A stretch of DNA of 64,000 bases, from NCBI GenBank assembly GCA_943737045.1, contig CALSFV010000316.1:124001-188000 (forward strand). The letters run 5' to 3'. The notes under the pieces were generated by a model, which made no database searches, had not been told where the DNA came from, and saw only the letters and a list, made by a program, of their open reading frames with translations. This stretch comes from Parapristionchus giblindavisi (Eukaryota > Nematoda > Chromadorea > Rhabditida > Diplogasteridae). Made by a program: the position numbers and the translations under genes. Of this stretch, positions 44,941 to 57,520 are shown one piece after another. Every line of letters starts with the position of its first letter. Within the stretch, counting starts at the first letter, position 1.

Positions 44941-45720
44941 TTAGATCATGTCTGTCATTCTGCCAGTCTGTATGTCTGTCACTTTTCTTGTCTGTCTGTC
45001 TGTCAGACCATATCTTATGCCATATCGTGTCAGTCATTTTGTTAATTATTGATTGATTGTTAAGGGTATAACAACAAAACGAATTCATCGCACGTAATTG
45101 TGTACAATTGAAAGAATTTTCGAAACAATTTTTGTTCGCTTGCTCGACCCTAATCTTATTATTATTAATGTTATTATTATTTTCGTTTCATGCAAGCATT
45201 ATTAGGGGCAATTTCTCTGTGATAACGGTACAATATGAGATATAACTTATTATTATTATCGTTATTCTTATCATATTCTGGAAAGGAGAAAAAGTGTAAA
45301 ATTCGATGCCTCGCTCTCTAGATATCATTCATTCCCAATTTGAGCGGAGTTTAGATATTGAGAGAAAACATTCAGTCTATGAGCAAATCATCTGTTTCAC
45401 ATGTTATTGTTTTTACGTAGTCAATTATGTCCAAGTCGCGAAAAGAAAAGAAACAGGAGGCGTGAGAGTATGTAAAACGAGGATTTTCTGGTCTTTTCGC
45501 GAATATGAACATTTTTGTAGGTAATCATTGTTGACAGCAAAAATAATAATAATAAAATCTACTCTAATTAACATCGTATAAAACATTATATTAATAAAAA
45601 TCTGTATAATAAACTATGAAAACGTCAAACATGTTTTGTGTAACAATGAAAAATCGATAATCTTGTATAAAGCTTTGTTATGGGTGGGGCAATGAAATCG
45701 ACGCCACGTATTATGTTTTC
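44941..45720 (+). repeat. GPHR 3'-flank repeat without GPHR (copy 5)
   Basis: Homology to the GPHR downstream region starts at GATTAGATC, which aligns with the GPHR stop codon itself (CATTAGACC). It runs to CACGTATTATG at 45,715, without any GPHR exon upstream. Confidence 0.75.
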
Positions 45721-45815
45721 GCATTTGTGCTCTCTCTCTCAGTCCACTAAACAATCAATAATTCGAGGCATACTGTAATCTAGTAGTAACAAATATATAT
45801 ATAACAGATCGATAT

Positions 45816-46040
45816 CTATAGGTCAGCCTCTCTAACTGTCGTTCGTGAATTTAAGTAATCCATCGAGGTGTAGTTGTTCTGTTGCGGTTGAGGTGGTGGT
45901 GCGTGGTGCAATTGTGAAGGAGATGGTGCGTGGTGTAATTGGGGAGGATACTGTATCGATGGGGGCGGTCCCATCATCATCATCGATTCGCCCATGGAGG
46001 GTGGCGCTCGGTTGTGGCCGGAGTCATGGGATACGGTAGA
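45816..46040 (-). other. Pro/Gln/His-rich open frame, possible terminal exon
   Basis: A minus-strand frame ending TAG at 45816 reads SHDSGHNRAPPSMGESMMMM, then QLHHAPSPSQLHHAPPPQPQ and SMDYLNSRTTVREADL. Composition is unlike the surrounding AT-rich repeats and could be the last coding exon of a gene. However, there is no ATG in frame and no clear acceptor just upstream. I do not recognise it. The rest of 45,721-46,437 shows nothing else. Confidence 0.3.
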
Positions 46041-46437
46041 TGATGTACAAGGTACGAGACAAAGAACAAGAGAAGGAGATATGACCAAGAATACACATTG
46101 ATCACTATCACAAGTAAATAATGCTTGTTACAGTAACCAACGGTGATAAGCCACCGACGACGAACAATGATCTTTGATCTTTACGAATTAGACTTTTCCG
46201 AGCGTTAACAAACGTTTATTACGGAAATATGAATTACGAATTGTTATTGAGGTCGTCCCCGTTGACGTGTAATGTAGTGAACGTGATGTAGAAGGGTGAA
46301 TACTTAGGCTTTATTAGCAGAGAGAGAAGAACACAGAGTAGAACGATAGGGAAGACTAGATGAACTACAGAGATAAAACATCTACTTAAATATATACTAT
46401 TCAGGACCTAACGTGGTGAACGATGATTGGTCTAGAC

Positions 46438-47424
46438 CAGGATTGGGATTTAACGTTAACGGTTTTAACGGATTTAACGGATTTAACGGTATTCATCCGT
46501 TAAATTAATTTTTAACGGAATCCGTTAAATTTTTTCCGTTAAATCCGTTAAAAATAATTTAACTATTTTGGAGCAAAAAAGGTAGAAAACGTGTTATTTT
46601 AATATGTTTTATGCTTTTAAAATTTATTTTTCGAGTACTCTGTTCTAACTATTGCGTTATACTAGCACTATATTCCTGATTATCTAAAGCATTTCACTTT
46701 CGTCACAGACTCTTCTTCTTTAGTTTTCGTTTTTTTTGCGTAATGCTTTATATTGATTATTTTATTTTATTTTCGGAAATGTACGGTTACTACTCCTAAT
46801 ATTGATTGACAAAAATGGTTAAATATCGAAATTAGTGGATTTCCACAATTTCTTTTGTATTTTAACGGATTTAACGGTTTTAACGGAATTTAACGGAATT
46901 TGAAACCGTTAATTTAACGATTTAAAGGGACCGGGAAACGAAAAACAAGTTCATCTCATATAAAAGAGCTTGAAATTCTGTTTCGAAATATATAAATCTT
47001 ATATCATAAGAATCCTCTGGTAAGAAGAACGGCGCAGTTAAAAAACTATAGTCTGCTCCAGTTAGCGGGAGCCTTTTACTAATTGCCACACCAACTCTTT
47101 GGAGACGACTTGAAATTGAATGTTTTGATGATAATACTATCCGCAGTGGGGCATTATGAAGAATAAAACTCAATAATGGGCATTTTTGAGCTTTTCGATG
47201 GAGTTAACATACTGTAGTTCGGAAACCTCGCCCGTGGTGTGGAGCAAGCTACAGTAATCTAACTTCTTACCAGAACGTCGTTTAAAACTTAAAATACATA
47301 TTTCTGATCAGTTTTTTGAGCTTATCAACATGAGATCAACTATTTCAACTATTTCGAATCGAAATTTTTCGATGCCAGCTGCCTTTAACGGATCCGTTAA
47401 ATTTTGATTTAACGCCCAACCCTG
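46438..47424. mobile_element. hAT-type element with 8-bp duplication (TTTAACGG-rich)
   Basis: The ends CAGGATTGGGA and CGCCCAACCCTG are inverted, flanked by GTCTAGAC (46430-46437) and ATCTAGAC (47425-47432), an 8-bp duplication with one mismatch. The subterminal DNA is made of repeated TTTAACGGATTTAACGG and complement. A separate dispersed sequence (AAAGGGACCGGGAAACGAAA, about 46,925-47,260) is nested inside and is seen again near 61,650. Confidence 0.75.
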
Positions 47425-47561
47425 ATCTAGACAGAACATGGGGAACGGTGATTGGTCCTGATATTAAGTGGGAGGAGCGTAGAGTTCAATGAGAGACATA
47501 GGGAAATGTATTCTAATCACTCGACGCTACATTAACATAGTTACATTATCATACTGCATAG

Positions 47562-48615
47562 TAGGGTTGCAGGAACGGTAGCGAAGACTACGCTATCTAT
47601 TCCCGCCCCTTCCCTTCTCTCTAGCAATCGCCCGTGAGAGACACTCTCTCCCTTCCTAACTTCGTGATTAGACACACCACTGCCAAAGATAGCGTAATTG
47701 CCGCAAACTAGCGGGAATTACGCCATCTCTCGCCCCCCCCCCCCCCTCTTCCCCTCTCCTTACTCTCTGTTCACACCACCCGCCTCGCCCTATTTAAGGC
47801 ACGTTTGAAGAGATATCTAATTCCCCTCACATCTGAGAGCTTTGCAGTCAACAGCAAAGTTGTAGCTCACATCGATCAAATCAAAACAAAATCCTCATTG
47901 TGAGAAATCAATTTCCATTCAAAATATAACTTAGTCATCTCGATTTAGGTGATGAGCACTCGGTTGCTTCTGATTCATCTACAGGAACAGTCTCGGATAT
48001 GTATCCAATGATTACTTACAGTATGCGAAGTGTAATTTATCTGATATGAAGAATCTCACAACTAGCGACGAGAGTGGAAGACATGATAATGAGCGGTGAA
48101 CAATGTCCCTCTTGAGGTAATGAATCATTGAAATGGAAAATAAAGGGAATAACGTGGATAATCAGTATTCAAATGCTAATCTGATTCCTCTGATCATTAA
48201 GAGAAATTCAACTGTCCATACCAAAACATATTTTGAACGCTTATCGTTTCGATTTCCTTCTGAAAAAGTAGAACGATTGTCATTTTGTTTGTTTTGATCG
48301 TATCGTCTCAGCCAAAAGATAATCAGAACCGGATCGATGTGAGCTACAACTTTGCTGTTGACTGCAAAGCTCTTAGACATGAGAGGAATTAGATATCTCT
48401 TCAAACGTGCCTCAAATAGGGCGAGGCGGGTGGAGTGAACAGAGTAAGGAGAGGGGAAGGGGGAGGGGCGAGAGATAGCGTAATTCCCGCTAATTTAGCG
48501 GGAATTACGCTATCTTGGCAGTCTCTCTTCTCTATTGCGGGAAATGACGAGAGAGTGGCAAGAGATGGGAAGAGGGCCCGGTAAATACGATAACGCTTAC
48601 GCAACGGCAACCCTA
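47562..48615. mobile_element. 1.05-kb foldback element with 8-bp duplication
   Basis: The ends TAGGGTTGC and GCAACCCTA are inverted and flanked by CTGCATAG on both sides (47554-47561, 48616-48623). Inverted arms contain AGAGATAGCGTAATTCCCGC and complement, TATTTGAGGCACGTTTGAAG-type sequence and CATCGATC...AAAC blocks. An 8-bp duplication fits the hAT superfamily. Open frames on the arms are mirror images, not genes. Confidence 0.75.
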
Positions 48616-48685
48616 CTGCATAGGGAATAGGGAAAATCATATGAATATGGAATATAGGTGATCTATGTGCATAGGAAAGAGGACA

Positions 48686-49861
48686 TCATAATACACACAT
48701 AGAATCAATGGAAGTTGTGTTTTCATAGTCATGACCATTAGTCACATAAAACAGTTTTCCTAGATATGGAATTGATACTGACAACAACAAACATGTGAGT
48801 GGGATAATATATTTAGCAGTGAATGGAGTATTGGCAAGAACTCCTCTCTCGGTAGACGAATCAGTTTCCTGAAATAAAATATATAAATATCCAATATAAA
48901 GCAATGTCATAAACGCCGAATTCTACCATTCATATTTGGCAGACGTAGCGGCCGAAACACCATAGGGTACATTGTTAGTTAACTTATTTAATCAAAAAAA
49001 ATTATATTTAAAGGGCATGCATACTTATTCTTGTACGTCTACCAATAATATTAATTTAATAGAGATATATTGACTGAATCTTATTATTACTAGTATTGAT
49101 ACAGTTCTCCTTGTTATATTACTATCATTGCCTTCCTATTATTATTATAATATATCTACAGAATACAGTAATCTACCGTACCTCTGGATAACTGGAAACG
49201 AGCAGTTGAGTGAACTTCTTCACCTCACGATGATTGATATCCAATGGTTCGGCAGGCATCAGGAAACCACTCATAGCGATCTATAATCAATCAATAATCA
49301 TCAACGAATCAATAGATCTAGCTTGTTATGTATGATCTTTGAACAGAGAAGCGACTGACTACAGTGAGTTCATTCATTTAGTCTGTCCGGTCTCCTCGCC
49401 TCATTTCACAAATTAATTTCCTCACTTTTTGTCACATTTATTCAATGTAAAATAAATAAAATAAAAGAGATAGAATGTGAAATAATGCGGAATTGTCGCT
49501 AGCGGCGAGACGCATCCGGGTTAGCCAAAATTCATTTAAAAAAAATGAAAACTATTCGGCAAAATTCACAAAATTTTGCGTCGGACCTTCGCTTTAACTC
49601 ATCAATAAAGATCGTATTACCGTACCTTGTTATGGAAAGACCGAGAAGGATCTGCTATGATTAAGACCATTTCTGGAAGCGATTCTTGCATCCCCCGAAT
49701 AGTTTCAAATGATGGTAGAGATAAAGTTCCCTCGAAAAAAGGCGCGCATACATAGCTGCAAAGGGAATATATAATATGAAATCGAATATAAACTATACAT
49801 TTTTTTAAATAATATACATTTGAGAAGACGAAATATTGATGATGGTAAAATATATAAATAA

Positions 49862-49941
<80 letters not shown>

Positions 49942-50873
49942 GACTGACAGGCCTAGTAGTCTCTCGCCCAGACCACTACAATCGATTAGTTCTCCTTGAA
50001 TCTTGTCATCCAGTGGATGTGCCTTAATACAATCGAATTAATAATTAATTAATCCAATATAAATATGTTTTTATTGTAGCACTTTAAAGGGTTATTTCTC
50101 ACCCCGCAAAAATTTTTATAACTGTATTTTTATAATTTTTTTAATTAAAAAAAAAGAATAAACTAACCTTTCCCTTTATGGTGACGTCAATAACCGTATG
50201 AACGAATATTTCCTTGCCTAAGACTTCTCCAAACACGAAACCGACTTCCTATAACTTTCAATTGTACACATTCATGATATGTTGTCATCCATTATAAAGA
50301 TTTTGTTCCCTTATTTCTCCATGTTACCCATAGCTTGAATAATGTAAAATGTATACAGCTTAATGAGCCATAAGTCCTATAATATAAGCCATAAAATGAG
50401 TCATAAGAGGAAGATAATAAGCGTATTCTTACTTCATTTGGGTATCCATCGCGTCCATGAAGAAAAATATTGAGGAAAGCATCTTGTGTCAAGTAGACCA
50501 CCTCAGGAGCGCACACAAACTGAAGAAAGATATTATTGAACTAACCAACGGTGACCACATCTCTTTTCGTAATAAAGATATCAGTTCTGTATTTATGGTA
50601 TTTTACTTTTATCATCATTGAGTTTTGGGAAAGTAATAGTGATACTCACTTGTTCTTTAAGCTTTCGTGCATAAGAAACAATTTGGCACGTCATCTCTTT
50701 GACGAGAGTCGAGAGCTTCTCCTATAGATGGTGTAATTTAAAACGATGAACTCTAATCGATAATTAATTAGAATACAGTATACCTGGATCTGACGATATG
50801 AAAGGGCTTCATTGACAGTCAAACCAACACCGAGATTATTATTGATTGGTCGAGTTGGAAGTTGATCGACTGT
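48686..50873 (-). CDS. MPN-like (metal-site-less) membrane protein, copy A
   Basis: Exons, N- to C-terminus: 50873-50784, 50721-50650, 50519-50433, 50248-50168, 50022-49949, 49755-49626, 49280-49182, 48868-48686 (TGA). All introns are phase 0 except one phase 2. Key blocks: VVYLTQDAFLNIFLHGRDGY, PNE-EVGFVFGEVLGKEIFV, LLGLYVCAPFFEGTLSLPS, MVLIIADPSR, KVRIAMSGFLMPAEPLD, then the C-terminal TM (YIIPLTCLLLSVSIPYLG) with a 24-residue tail. It aligns by eye with Rpn11/CSN5-type MPN domains, but HxHP is VCAP and the Asp of SxxD is Ser. No ATG exists in the first exon; the first is in the second exon (MTCQIVSYARKLKEQ). So either translation starts there after trans-splicing, or this is the 3' part of a transcript coming from USP14 upstream. 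Copies B and C have an exon (43443-43585, 39702-39845) that is missing here. Confidence 0.65.
49866..49939. repeat. (AT)n next to MPN copy A splice donor
   Basis: About 37 AT units, 10 bp beyond the donor of exon 49949-50022. Confidence 0.9.
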
Positions 50874-53810
50874 CTGAATACAATCATACCGTAATCCAAT
50901 CAATCACAAATAATTATCGATAAATTAGCACATTCAACGGGATACAAGCAGAATATTGATCGATCGATTGATTGTATATGGTAGGCAATGAAACAAACAG
51001 GGTGTCGGAGACAAAGTCAGGGGGGAATCGATCGATATCGATTACTGACATACCGTAGTCGATTGAGTGTTCTCGTCGGGAATCGGCAGTGCCGGGAGCG
51101 CGTCCTCCTTGTAGGCCTTACGAGGTCCGTACACGAGGACGTACGCGCAATGCCCCTCTCCACCTCCCGACAGCTTCAAAGTCTAAAAATTAATGGCAAT
51201 TAAACGAAGAATTAAAATCAGTTCACGATAGCTAGAGCCACCGTAATCGCGCCTTGGAACACTTTGAAAGCCCTCAAATACTGACTATTATGAATATACT
51301 TATAACCACCAAATACTTATAGTTTCATACTTCCCAATGCAAGATTTGATTGATGTCATCAACTACCAGATTTAGAAAAAAAAGTCAGTTGTCGATGTTG
51401 TCGTATGTCACCGAACACAGTGTGTTATATTAGGTTATTACGGTACGATATGCGTAGGAGGATTACGGTACATCGGGGATACGGTAATATCAGGGTACGG
51501 TACATGGAGCTCGTAGAATCCCGAGTTGTTGCTGCCGGGATCGTCTTCGAATGAGAAGGGAAGAACGTTCTCTTCCTTCTCAATCTCCTGAGTCTCAGCC
51601 TTCTGAAATCAATCAATCAATCAATCAATAATCACCCCATCAATCAATCAATAATAAGCATACCTTGACATCCTTTCCCTCGAGCTTGGCATACATGCGC
51701 TCAATCATAGCGTCCTCCATAGTCTGTAATTGAGAGAATAATAGTAATTCAGTATGTGGCCCGATGAATGCGTGTTTCACGCACTTCATACAAATCACTT
51801 TCGACGTTTAAAATCTAATACTTCGCAGGAAGACTTTTCAACAAATATAAAATCAAGGAAACTTGGTATGGCTCTTATATCATACAAGTCACAATACAAG
51901 TCACTATTGAACAGCAGTCGAAATATTTCTGCAAGCGTAGTGATATTCGGGGATGTGCATGTGTTACGGCTAGCAAGAATAAATAGGTTAGATCCCGCAT
52001 CAGATATAGTCTCGCAGATAGAAACATCCTAGAAATCTCTGCTCTTGACCACTATTTCTTATGATCTTTGATCTCTCAATCTACAAAAGGTACCACCACA
52101 CACCTTGAAGGCATCCCTGTTGCCTCTCAGCTTCTCCTGCAGCTCAGGCGTGCACATCTCGAAGAGATCGAGGGTCTGGGGGAACTTGACGTCCTTCAGA
52201 ATCTTCGCGTTCACCTGTAAAATATTATTTATTTATTTAAATATAATTAAAATTCACATTATAACACAAACTTATCTCAATCATATCATAGTACAACAAA
52301 CAAAAAACAAATATAACCCAATAAAGATAATCTTCATGACTTCATCAGGGACCTATTACTAATTAAACAGTTAAATAGAACTGAGTATTCATAGTGAGCG
52401 TTTGATCCAATAAAGTAGATGTGTATACGCATGACAAGGAACATCGAACCACCAAGCCTGCCTCTAAGCGCCATGTAATGCAAGCGACAGTGATTGGTTA
52501 ACCAACAATCGTCTCGATCTTCTCGATTCATTCATTCTATTTTATTCGCTGTTTTCTGTGTCGTGTTTTCTCGAAAACGCATAAATATTACTATTATTAT
52601 AAGCGCTGACTGCAGACTTATCGGGGCGAAGTAAAGGGCAGGCAAATATAAATGTAAATAAAGAATAAATATAAATACTAATAAATATTAAAAAATTGGT
52701 ACTTTCCTGATTTTTGGCCCGGGGAAAATTTGCATTAAACTCGCTATCATTCACCACTCGACATTTCTTAATTTGTTTCTATTTCGGCACTACTCCATTG
52801 CTCGGTATAAATGTGATGTAAAATGTGTAAAGACCAACCCTGCCATTGCTGAATGCGAAGATAAAATGAAGAATTGCTCTCTCAATTTTCGTACTCTCTT
52901 GTTCAAATCCTAACACAATTTAATATAATTACAAATATAATTACATTCTCGTTTGCGTTAGTCATCTTTAGCGGTCGCCCGTTCATTTTGCTCTGAGCAT
53001 CAAGAATCCCTGCCAAGCCGGATTGGGTCACCGTGGCAGTGAGACCCAATCATGGGAAGTCAACTTCTTCGGTCATTTCCAAACTGCCTGTCGAACTTCT
53101 CGGATTTGTGAAATCGAAGACGCGCATATGAAGATCAACGTGAGCGTTCTGGGACTGTCGGACGTAAGAAGAGCTTTTTCCCCATGCACATCAGAGTCCT
53201 ACTCTTGATAAATGTGTTTTAAACTGTAAACTGTAAAACAAATATCTATAAAAGCCGTCGGCACTTTTTTGATTTCTGGCCCAAGTCATATTACAGATCA
53301 ATTTTAGTCATTTGTCATTCCTCATCACTCATTATTCATTTCGCGTAGTAACCTATCCTTTTCTCGGTTGTGGTAAAACCAACCGCATCATGATTAATAG
53401 AATGATGAAATGAGAGTATTTTCTCCTCCTTTCCATACTCTCTCATCCTAATCCAATTTCATTTTCATATCACCACCATTCCCCTATAAAAGCATTCGAT
53501 TCCTTTTCTCCGGTTCAGTCCAGAGCTCTCCCATTTCTGCAAATGCAGACTTATGTAAATTACCCCGGGCCAAAAAACAGGAAAGTTCCAAAAAAATATA
53601 AAGTTCAGGCAACGTACAGCGGCACTCTGCTTGAAGAAGAGTCGAACCATCTGGATGGAGAGATAGGCGGGCAGACGATCAATGAGGGCCTGAATACAGT
53701 AATCGATTAGAGAAGAAAATACTTAATACCGTTATTTGCACGATGATCATGATTTAGGATCGAGAGAAAAGAATCATTAGGATCATAACAAACCTTGCTT
53801 TAACAGCATA

Positions 53811-54206
53811 ATTCGAAAAGTATGTTACAAAGTACTCAGGTAAATCGCTTTGAATCTAATCAGGGCATTTTTTGAATCTAATCGGAACATGCGTCTTTTT
53901 GAATCTAATCAGAACATTTTTTGAATCTAATTATAAATTTGTTGAATCTAATCAGAGCGTCCGTTTTTAAATCTAATCAGGGCATTTTTGAATTTAATCA
54001 GAACATTTGTCTTTTTGAATCTAATCGGACGTTTTTTGTCTAATTAGAAAAATTTTGAATCTAATTTAGCCCTAGTTTCTTCTAAAATTGCTCTGATTAG
54101 ATTCAAAACGATTTGCTTCGAAAAATTATTCGTACTTTTTCGAGAAAGTACCGAAAATCGAAAAACGAAAAACGTACATCCCTGAACCTAGCTATTCGAC
54201 CTAGGG
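53811..54206. repeat. Minisatellite with the same frame as 8875-9078 but a different unit
   Basis: It starts ATTCGAAAAGTATGTTACAAAGTAC and ends CCTAGCTATTCGACCTAGGG, as at 8875-9078. The interior is about ten variants of TTTTTGAATCTAATCAGAACA, followed by one inverted unit (GATTAGATTCAAAACGATTT), which can pair with the array. Confidence 0.75.
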
Positions 54207-55160
54207 TTAAAAGTTGCGTAAATTCATATTTGCCAAATTGAACTGGTCTAATACACAATCAACCATCCATGGACCACCTACCGTACTTCCCTGCAACCAA
54301 AATACCTACACTACCCCCCTTCCTTATAGTATCTTCTTCCCCTCAGTCAAACAATCAATATCCCTTACAGTAACCCCTCTCCTACAGTACCTTCTTGGAG
54401 TACTTGCAGTCCCTTCCGAGCACTGGCGACTGCTTCTCGATCTCCTCCGACAACTTCTCCTTGATACCCGTCTGGATGCAATTCACGTCTTGAGAGAGGA
54501 AGCACGAGAGCTAGAATATTAATTAATTATTTAACTTAATTATAATTAATAATTTAATTATTAATTATAATTAATTACGTGACGATCAAAAATTACGTGA
54601 AGAAACGAAAAGGAGGCGAGAGACAGTGTGAAACGAAGAGTTTTCTCTGCATTTCTTTTCGCAAGTTTTAAACAAAGAAAATAAATTTCCACGATGATCA
54701 AAATATAAAGATATCTAATGGTCTCATAGCTCTCATGAACAAACAATCAATAATTGTCAAATTCAATAGTTTTAATTGCATAATTAATTAACTTGGCGCT
54801 TCATCCGATAACGGCCTCATCCATACTATGGTGAGATGAGGTGAAAAGTGTCAACAAGAAATCTACATGGGCACCCCCTGTCGGCGTCCATGTATATTAA
54901 GTTAAATATTAAGTTATAATAAAAATAATAATAATGATAATAATAAATAATAATAATAAGAGTAAGAAGAAGGTTATTTTTTGAAAACAATCGAATTTTG
55001 TATGATGTAGATTTGTTGCGACTTGATATCTACATGGGTGTTTCTTGTTTCACACAGCTGATATTGAAGTATATGGTAATTCATCGATAATAATCGGCGG
55101 TTCTTTACGGATGTATATGAGTACGCTTCCGTAAGAATCGACCATATTCAGCGGGGTTCC

Positions 55161-57520
55161 TGCACAGTAAAAAAATGAAATTTTGAGGATCGGGGTTCTC
55201 AAGGGTGCTGATGACGATGGTCAGGTTCATTTTGCACCTAAAGTCACCGTTGAGGCCAGACGCCGTCGCGCTGAAATCGCGTTTTTCGCTATAAAAATTC
55301 GTTTCTCTTCAACCAATGGTGCTAAAAAACTTTGCCTGCCGGTGCAGAATTTTATGGCGAACACGCCTGTCTAATTCATTTTTCATGAAAAAAAATTCGC
55401 AATTTTCAAAAATGGAATTTCTTTCAAAGGCAAAAGTGCATAATGCGACCTACACAGATCGAATCGGAATTTCTTCAGTAACACATAGAAATAATTTCAG
55501 CCAATTTGCGCTCGCGACTTTTGAGAAAATGAACTTTAAGTGTAGCCAATTTGCAGTTGAAGACTATGCAGTACCGTCCACTGATCTACCCCCTCGACTC
55601 TCTTCCCCTGGTCGATCGATTTCTCTCCGTGGTGGTTGCCTCCCCAGCCTCTCTGCTCTCTCCCTCCCTCACACTCTCTCGTCTCCGACGAAAGAGCGAC
55701 TCAAGTTTTGAGAACTGTATGAACAAATCCAGTTAGCAATGACCATTTATCTTTTGTATAATAATCGCAAATTAAAACAATAAATCAGCAATAATAAATG
55801 AACAATAAATGAACAATAAATCACAATAAAACAATAATTCAAGTGAACAACAGGGCTGGGACAGAAAATTATTTTTTCTGAAATCAGAAAACAGAAATTT
55901 CTGTTTTGAAAAAAGCAGAAAAAACAGAAAATTCAGAAAAAAAAACAGAAAATGTCATAAAATCATTGATTTACCTTCTTTTTCTTAATATTTTTATTAG
56001 TTAGGTTGTAGAACCAATTTCGCGTACATTTTATTCTAGGCGCCAGCGAAAAACAACAAAATAGCAACAATATACATAGAATCGAAACGATCATTTGACT
56101 AGCTCCTGCACCGAGATACCACAGTCCGAATTAGAAAACCGAGATACCAAAGTTCGATCAAGAAATTTTCTGCCGTATATACACAGAGATTTAATTTGGC
56201 CATTTTTTGAGTTTGGATAGTTGGCGAACGATTTTCCGGTATTCTGGCAAATGCTTGTCTCTATGTGGCAAATAGCTGCTTTTTCGAATACTATTTGCCA
56301 GAATGTGGGCAAATCGTGTCCACAAATAGGGAAAGATTGGAAATCTGATGTCATATTTGAGCCAATTTACTCTCTCTATGTACGGTATTTGAAAAAGACT
56401 TCATAAATGCAACACTAAATGAGTTTTTTTATTTTCTTCAAAACTATTTCATAAAATAACATTTTCTTAAAATTTTCTGTTTTAAAAATATATTTTCTGT
56501 TTCTGGTCAGAAAATTTTCTGGTCTCCAAAATGACCAGAAAACAGAAAAAAACAGAAAATTCAGAAACAGAAATTCCCAGCCCTGGTGAACAATAAATCA
56601 ATAACAATAATAAAAAAATCAATAATAAAAGTTATGAAATCACCGTCACAACTACTACTCCTCGTCACTATATATCTCCTCATAATGGTCGTGAACGATG
56701 TTCATCATTGATGTAAACTCGTCCACATCTTCTTCTGAACTAATCTCACAGTAGTTATTCTTCTCTCCTACACTCCATTTCTTCCGAGTACGAAGTACTC
56801 GGGAGTACGAACAAATCTCTGGCATCTGTCGCGTAAGAACGATAAACAATTACAGACACTCACTTCTCCAGACTTCCATCACATGGGTGTTGAATTTCAT
56901 GGGCGCATTGATAAGTAAGACTAAGACTAGAGAAGACGCATGCGTCTCTCGCCATCTGAAAGCTGACAAGGAACAAAGAAACAAAAAATAGGTTAAAAAA
57001 CTTTACCGGACAATCAGAAGAGAGAATGTGTAAGAGAAGCACGAGAGGGTAAATTATCGACCGGGTCGAGCGAGTCGAGGGGTAGATCAGTGGACGATAC
57101 TGCATAGTCTTCAACGACAAAATGCCTACACTGAAAGTTCATTTTCTCAAAAGTCGCGGGCGCAAATTGGCTGAAATTTTTTCTGTGTGATACTTAAGCA
57201 ATTCCGGTTCGATCTGTGTAGGTCACATTTTGCACTTTTGCCTTTAAGAGAAATTCGATTTTTGAAAATTACGAATTTTTTTCATGAAAAATGAATTAGA
57301 CAGGCGTGTTCGCCATAAAATAAAATTCTACACCGGCGGGAAAAGTTTGGTTATTTTAGCACCATTGGTTGAAGAGAAACGAATTTTTATAGCGAAAAAC
57401 GCGATTTCAACGCGACGGCGTCTGGCCTCAACGGTGACTTTAGGTGCAAAATGAACCTGACCATCGTCATCAGCACCCTTGAGAACCCCGATCCTCTAAA
57501 TTTCATTTTTTTACTGTGCC
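55161..57520. mobile_element. Foldback element with ~520-bp arms, hAT inserted in its loop
   Basis: Left arm 55161 to about 55690 (GCACAGTAAAAAAATGAAAT...) is repeated inverted at about 56,990-57520. Weaker inverted similarity extends outward to AGAATCGAC on both sides (55,135 and 57,540), so the true element may be a few hundred bases longer. Arm open frames mirror each other. The 735-bp hAT element at 55851-56585 lies in the loop. It is in a USP14 intron. Confidence 0.7.
55851..56585. mobile_element. 735-bp hAT element with perfect 8-bp duplication
   Basis: The ends CAGGGCTGGGA and TCCCAGCCCTG are inverted and flanked by GTGAACAA on both sides (55843-55850, 56586-56593). Subterminal DNA repeats ACAGAAAATTC / TTTTCTGTTT strings. 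No transposase is seen; non-autonomous. Confidence 0.85.

Noticed and set aside
47562..48640. Paired ORFs of 79-80 residues as small genes
   Set aside because: They lie on the inverted arms of the hAT-like foldback and are low-complexity.
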